DNA of 6,032 bases from Actinomycetota bacterium (GTDB taxonomy: Bacteria; Actinomycetota; Acidimicrobiia; Acidimicrobiales; UBA8592), in NCBI GenBank assembly GCA_002712415.1, contig PATO01000007.1:19698-25729 (forward strand), in the 5' to 3' direction. The notes under the pieces were generated by a model. The model did no database searches. It was given only the letters and a program-made list of their open reading frames with translations, and was not told the DNA's origin. Both the position numbers and the translations under genes were made by a program. Positions 4,925 to 6,032 of this stretch are shown in pieces. The first letter of the stretch is position 1, and every line of letters begins with the position of its first letter.

Positions 4925-6032
4925 GGATCTTTTCGAGAGCAAGCAAAAGCTGTGCCAAGCGACAGAATCGAGATGATGATCATGGGTAAAGGGCCCACAC
5001 GAGTCGCAATGGTTAATCCATCTCTCAACTCGACCTGTCCTTGTAAGACTTTCATCTCAGAGATGGATGTTCGTTGTAGCACTTTTCCATCTGAGTTGAT
5101 TATCGCACTGAACCCAGTTGGTGCTGCTTGAAGAACCCAGCGACCATTTTCAATAGCTCTTAATTGAGAGGAAGCAATTTGTTGTGTTTGGAGAATCCTT
5201 AGCCAATAGCTTGATCCATTTGTAGGGTTTAACAGAATTTGCCCCCCGTTTTGAATTGCTGACCTTGCTCGGTCTTCAAAGAAAATTTCCCATGAAATAG
5301 AAATCCCAGCATTAATTGCAATATCGCGGAGATTCATAGACAGATTTGGAGGTCCGGTCCCAGGAACGGTATCGCGAACAGGTAAATATTCGGGAGCAAA
5401 CGGCTCAATGAGAGATCTTAAAGGCACATATTCGCCGAAAGGCACCAATCGAACTTTATCGTACCTGTCGTAGATCTCTCCGTCCGGCCCGATAGCGACT
5501 GTTGCATTTGCGTTAGAAGTTTCATTCAATCGTTCAAAAATTCCTGCAAGCAGCCAAGTATCTAAATCTTGGGCGAGCTTACTTAATTCCGAACGCTCAG
5601 GCGATTCAATATATAACTGACGAAGGTTGACAACATCTTCTGGCCAAAGAGCAATATCTGGACTTCCTTGGATTAACCCAGTCGCTTCAACATGTCGCTC
5701 AAAAACTTCACGCTCATTGGTGTTTATGGCACGTGTTCCTTGCTCACCTCCGCCTTGAATAATTGCGACATCAATTGAGGAGATAGCAGACCCCTTTGGC
5801 ACGATTGCGCTGAAACCCCAAATGAGGAGAAGGATCGAAACAATCACGCCTGTGTGCTTCCATTTCTTTTCCCAAAACATCGCAAATGCCATTCCGCAAA
5901 TAATTACGAAAGCCGTAAGAAATAGTGGACCGAGCACTCTAGCGGTCTGACCGAAGGGACTATCACTTTGTGACATCGCAATAGTCGCTAAAGGAACACC
6001 TCCAAAGGGCCAGCGATACCGAACAGCTTCAA
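4921..6032 (-). CDS. lnt: Apolipoprotein N-acyltransferase, C-terminal 369 residues (5' end outside window)
   Basis: Lnt adds the third acyl chain to the N-terminal cysteine of lipoproteins at the outer face of the cytoplasmic membrane. The frame has no stop up to the right edge (last complete codon 6030-6028). The ATG at 5976 is internal, because 18 residues before it read on as WPFGGVPLATIAMSQSD, a typical Lnt stretch; the family is about 500 residues long. Numbering from that ATG, two membrane helices (14-35, 41-60) precede a nitrilase-like domain and a last helix follows (327-346). The Glu of ALWPED (E113) and the Lys of YDKVRLVPFGEYVP (K174) are present. Where the catalytic Cys of CYE is expected there is ISWEIFFEDR with S228, and this domain has no other cysteine. 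LLNPTNGSSYW and AIENGRWVLQAAPTG follow. A relative with altered chemistry or an inactive homologue are both possible. Confidence 0.92.
   Translation of the reverse strand, partial: EAVRYRWPFGGVPLATIAMSQSDSPFGQTARVLGPLFLTAFVIICGMAFAMFWEKKWKHTGVIVSILLLIWGFSAIVPKGSAISSIDVAIIQGGGEQGTRAINTNEREVFERHVEATGLIQGSPDIALWPEDVVNLRQLYIESPERSELSKLAQDLDTWLLAGIFERLNETSNANATVAIGPDGEIYDRYDKVRLVPFGEYVPLRSLIEPFAPEYLPVRDTVPGTGPPNLSMNLRDIAINAGISISWEIFFEDRARSAIQNGGQILLNPTNGSSYWLRILQTQQIASSQLRAIENGRWVLQAAPTGFSAIINSDGKVLQRTSISEMKVLQGQVELRDGLTIATRVGPLPMIIISILSLGTAFACSRKDP

Noticed and set aside
4921..5976. Reading the minus-strand gene as a stand-alone nitrilase or amidase of 351 residues
   Set aside because: The frame continues upstream with Lnt-like sequence, and membrane helices flank the domain. 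The YDKVRLVPFGEYVP segment is specific to Lnt.

Overview
The window is a piece of bacterial chromosome of roughly 40-45% G+C (estimated by eye). It is gene-dense, with short intergenic gaps and Shine-Dalgarno-led genes that use ATG, GTG and TTG starts. Several proteins look like actinobacterial family members: the alpha/alpha-barrel 'prenyltransferase-like' protein, its two companion methyltransferases, the GT4 glycosyltransferase, the PrxQ with its MTPGC active site, and the SWE-type Lnt. With the modest G+C, I infer a low-GC actinobacterium, perhaps an aquatic Acidimicrobiia-like lineage. This rests on remembered family signatures, not on a search.

Layout. At the left edge (1-152, +) is the C-terminal tail of a membrane protein, possibly GtrA-like. 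Six bases later comes a class I SAM methyltransferase (159-782, +), then a PrxQ/BCP peroxiredoxin (831-1274, +) with its own likely promoter and a strong ribosome binding site. Converging on these is a minus-strand operon read from 4335 down to 1287: a GT4 glycosyltransferase, a second SAM methyltransferase, and an (alpha/alpha)-barrel protein of the kind usually labelled 'prenyltransferase'. Divergent from that operon is dtd, D-aminoacyl-tRNA deacylase (4484-4924, +, TTG start). It runs tail to tail into lnt, apolipoprotein N-acyltransferase (minus strand). The lnt frame stays open to the right edge, so its N-terminus lies outside the window.

How the genes fit together. The GT4 enzyme, both methyltransferases and the barrel protein look like one functional module, probably making or decorating a glycan or glycoconjugate. 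The possible GtrA-like protein would fit as a lipid-linked sugar translocator. The module's product is unknown to me. Here it is split: one methyltransferase is on the opposite strand, beyond the peroxiredoxin gene. PrxQ (peroxide defence), Dtd (translation proofreading) and Lnt (lipoprotein maturation) are housekeeping functions.

The points most worth a second look are the split module of unknown product, the barrel protein's lack of prenyltransferase or cyclase catalytic motifs, and the Lnt whose expected catalytic cysteine is a serine. I saw no RNA genes, insertion sequences, CRISPR arrays or long repeats.
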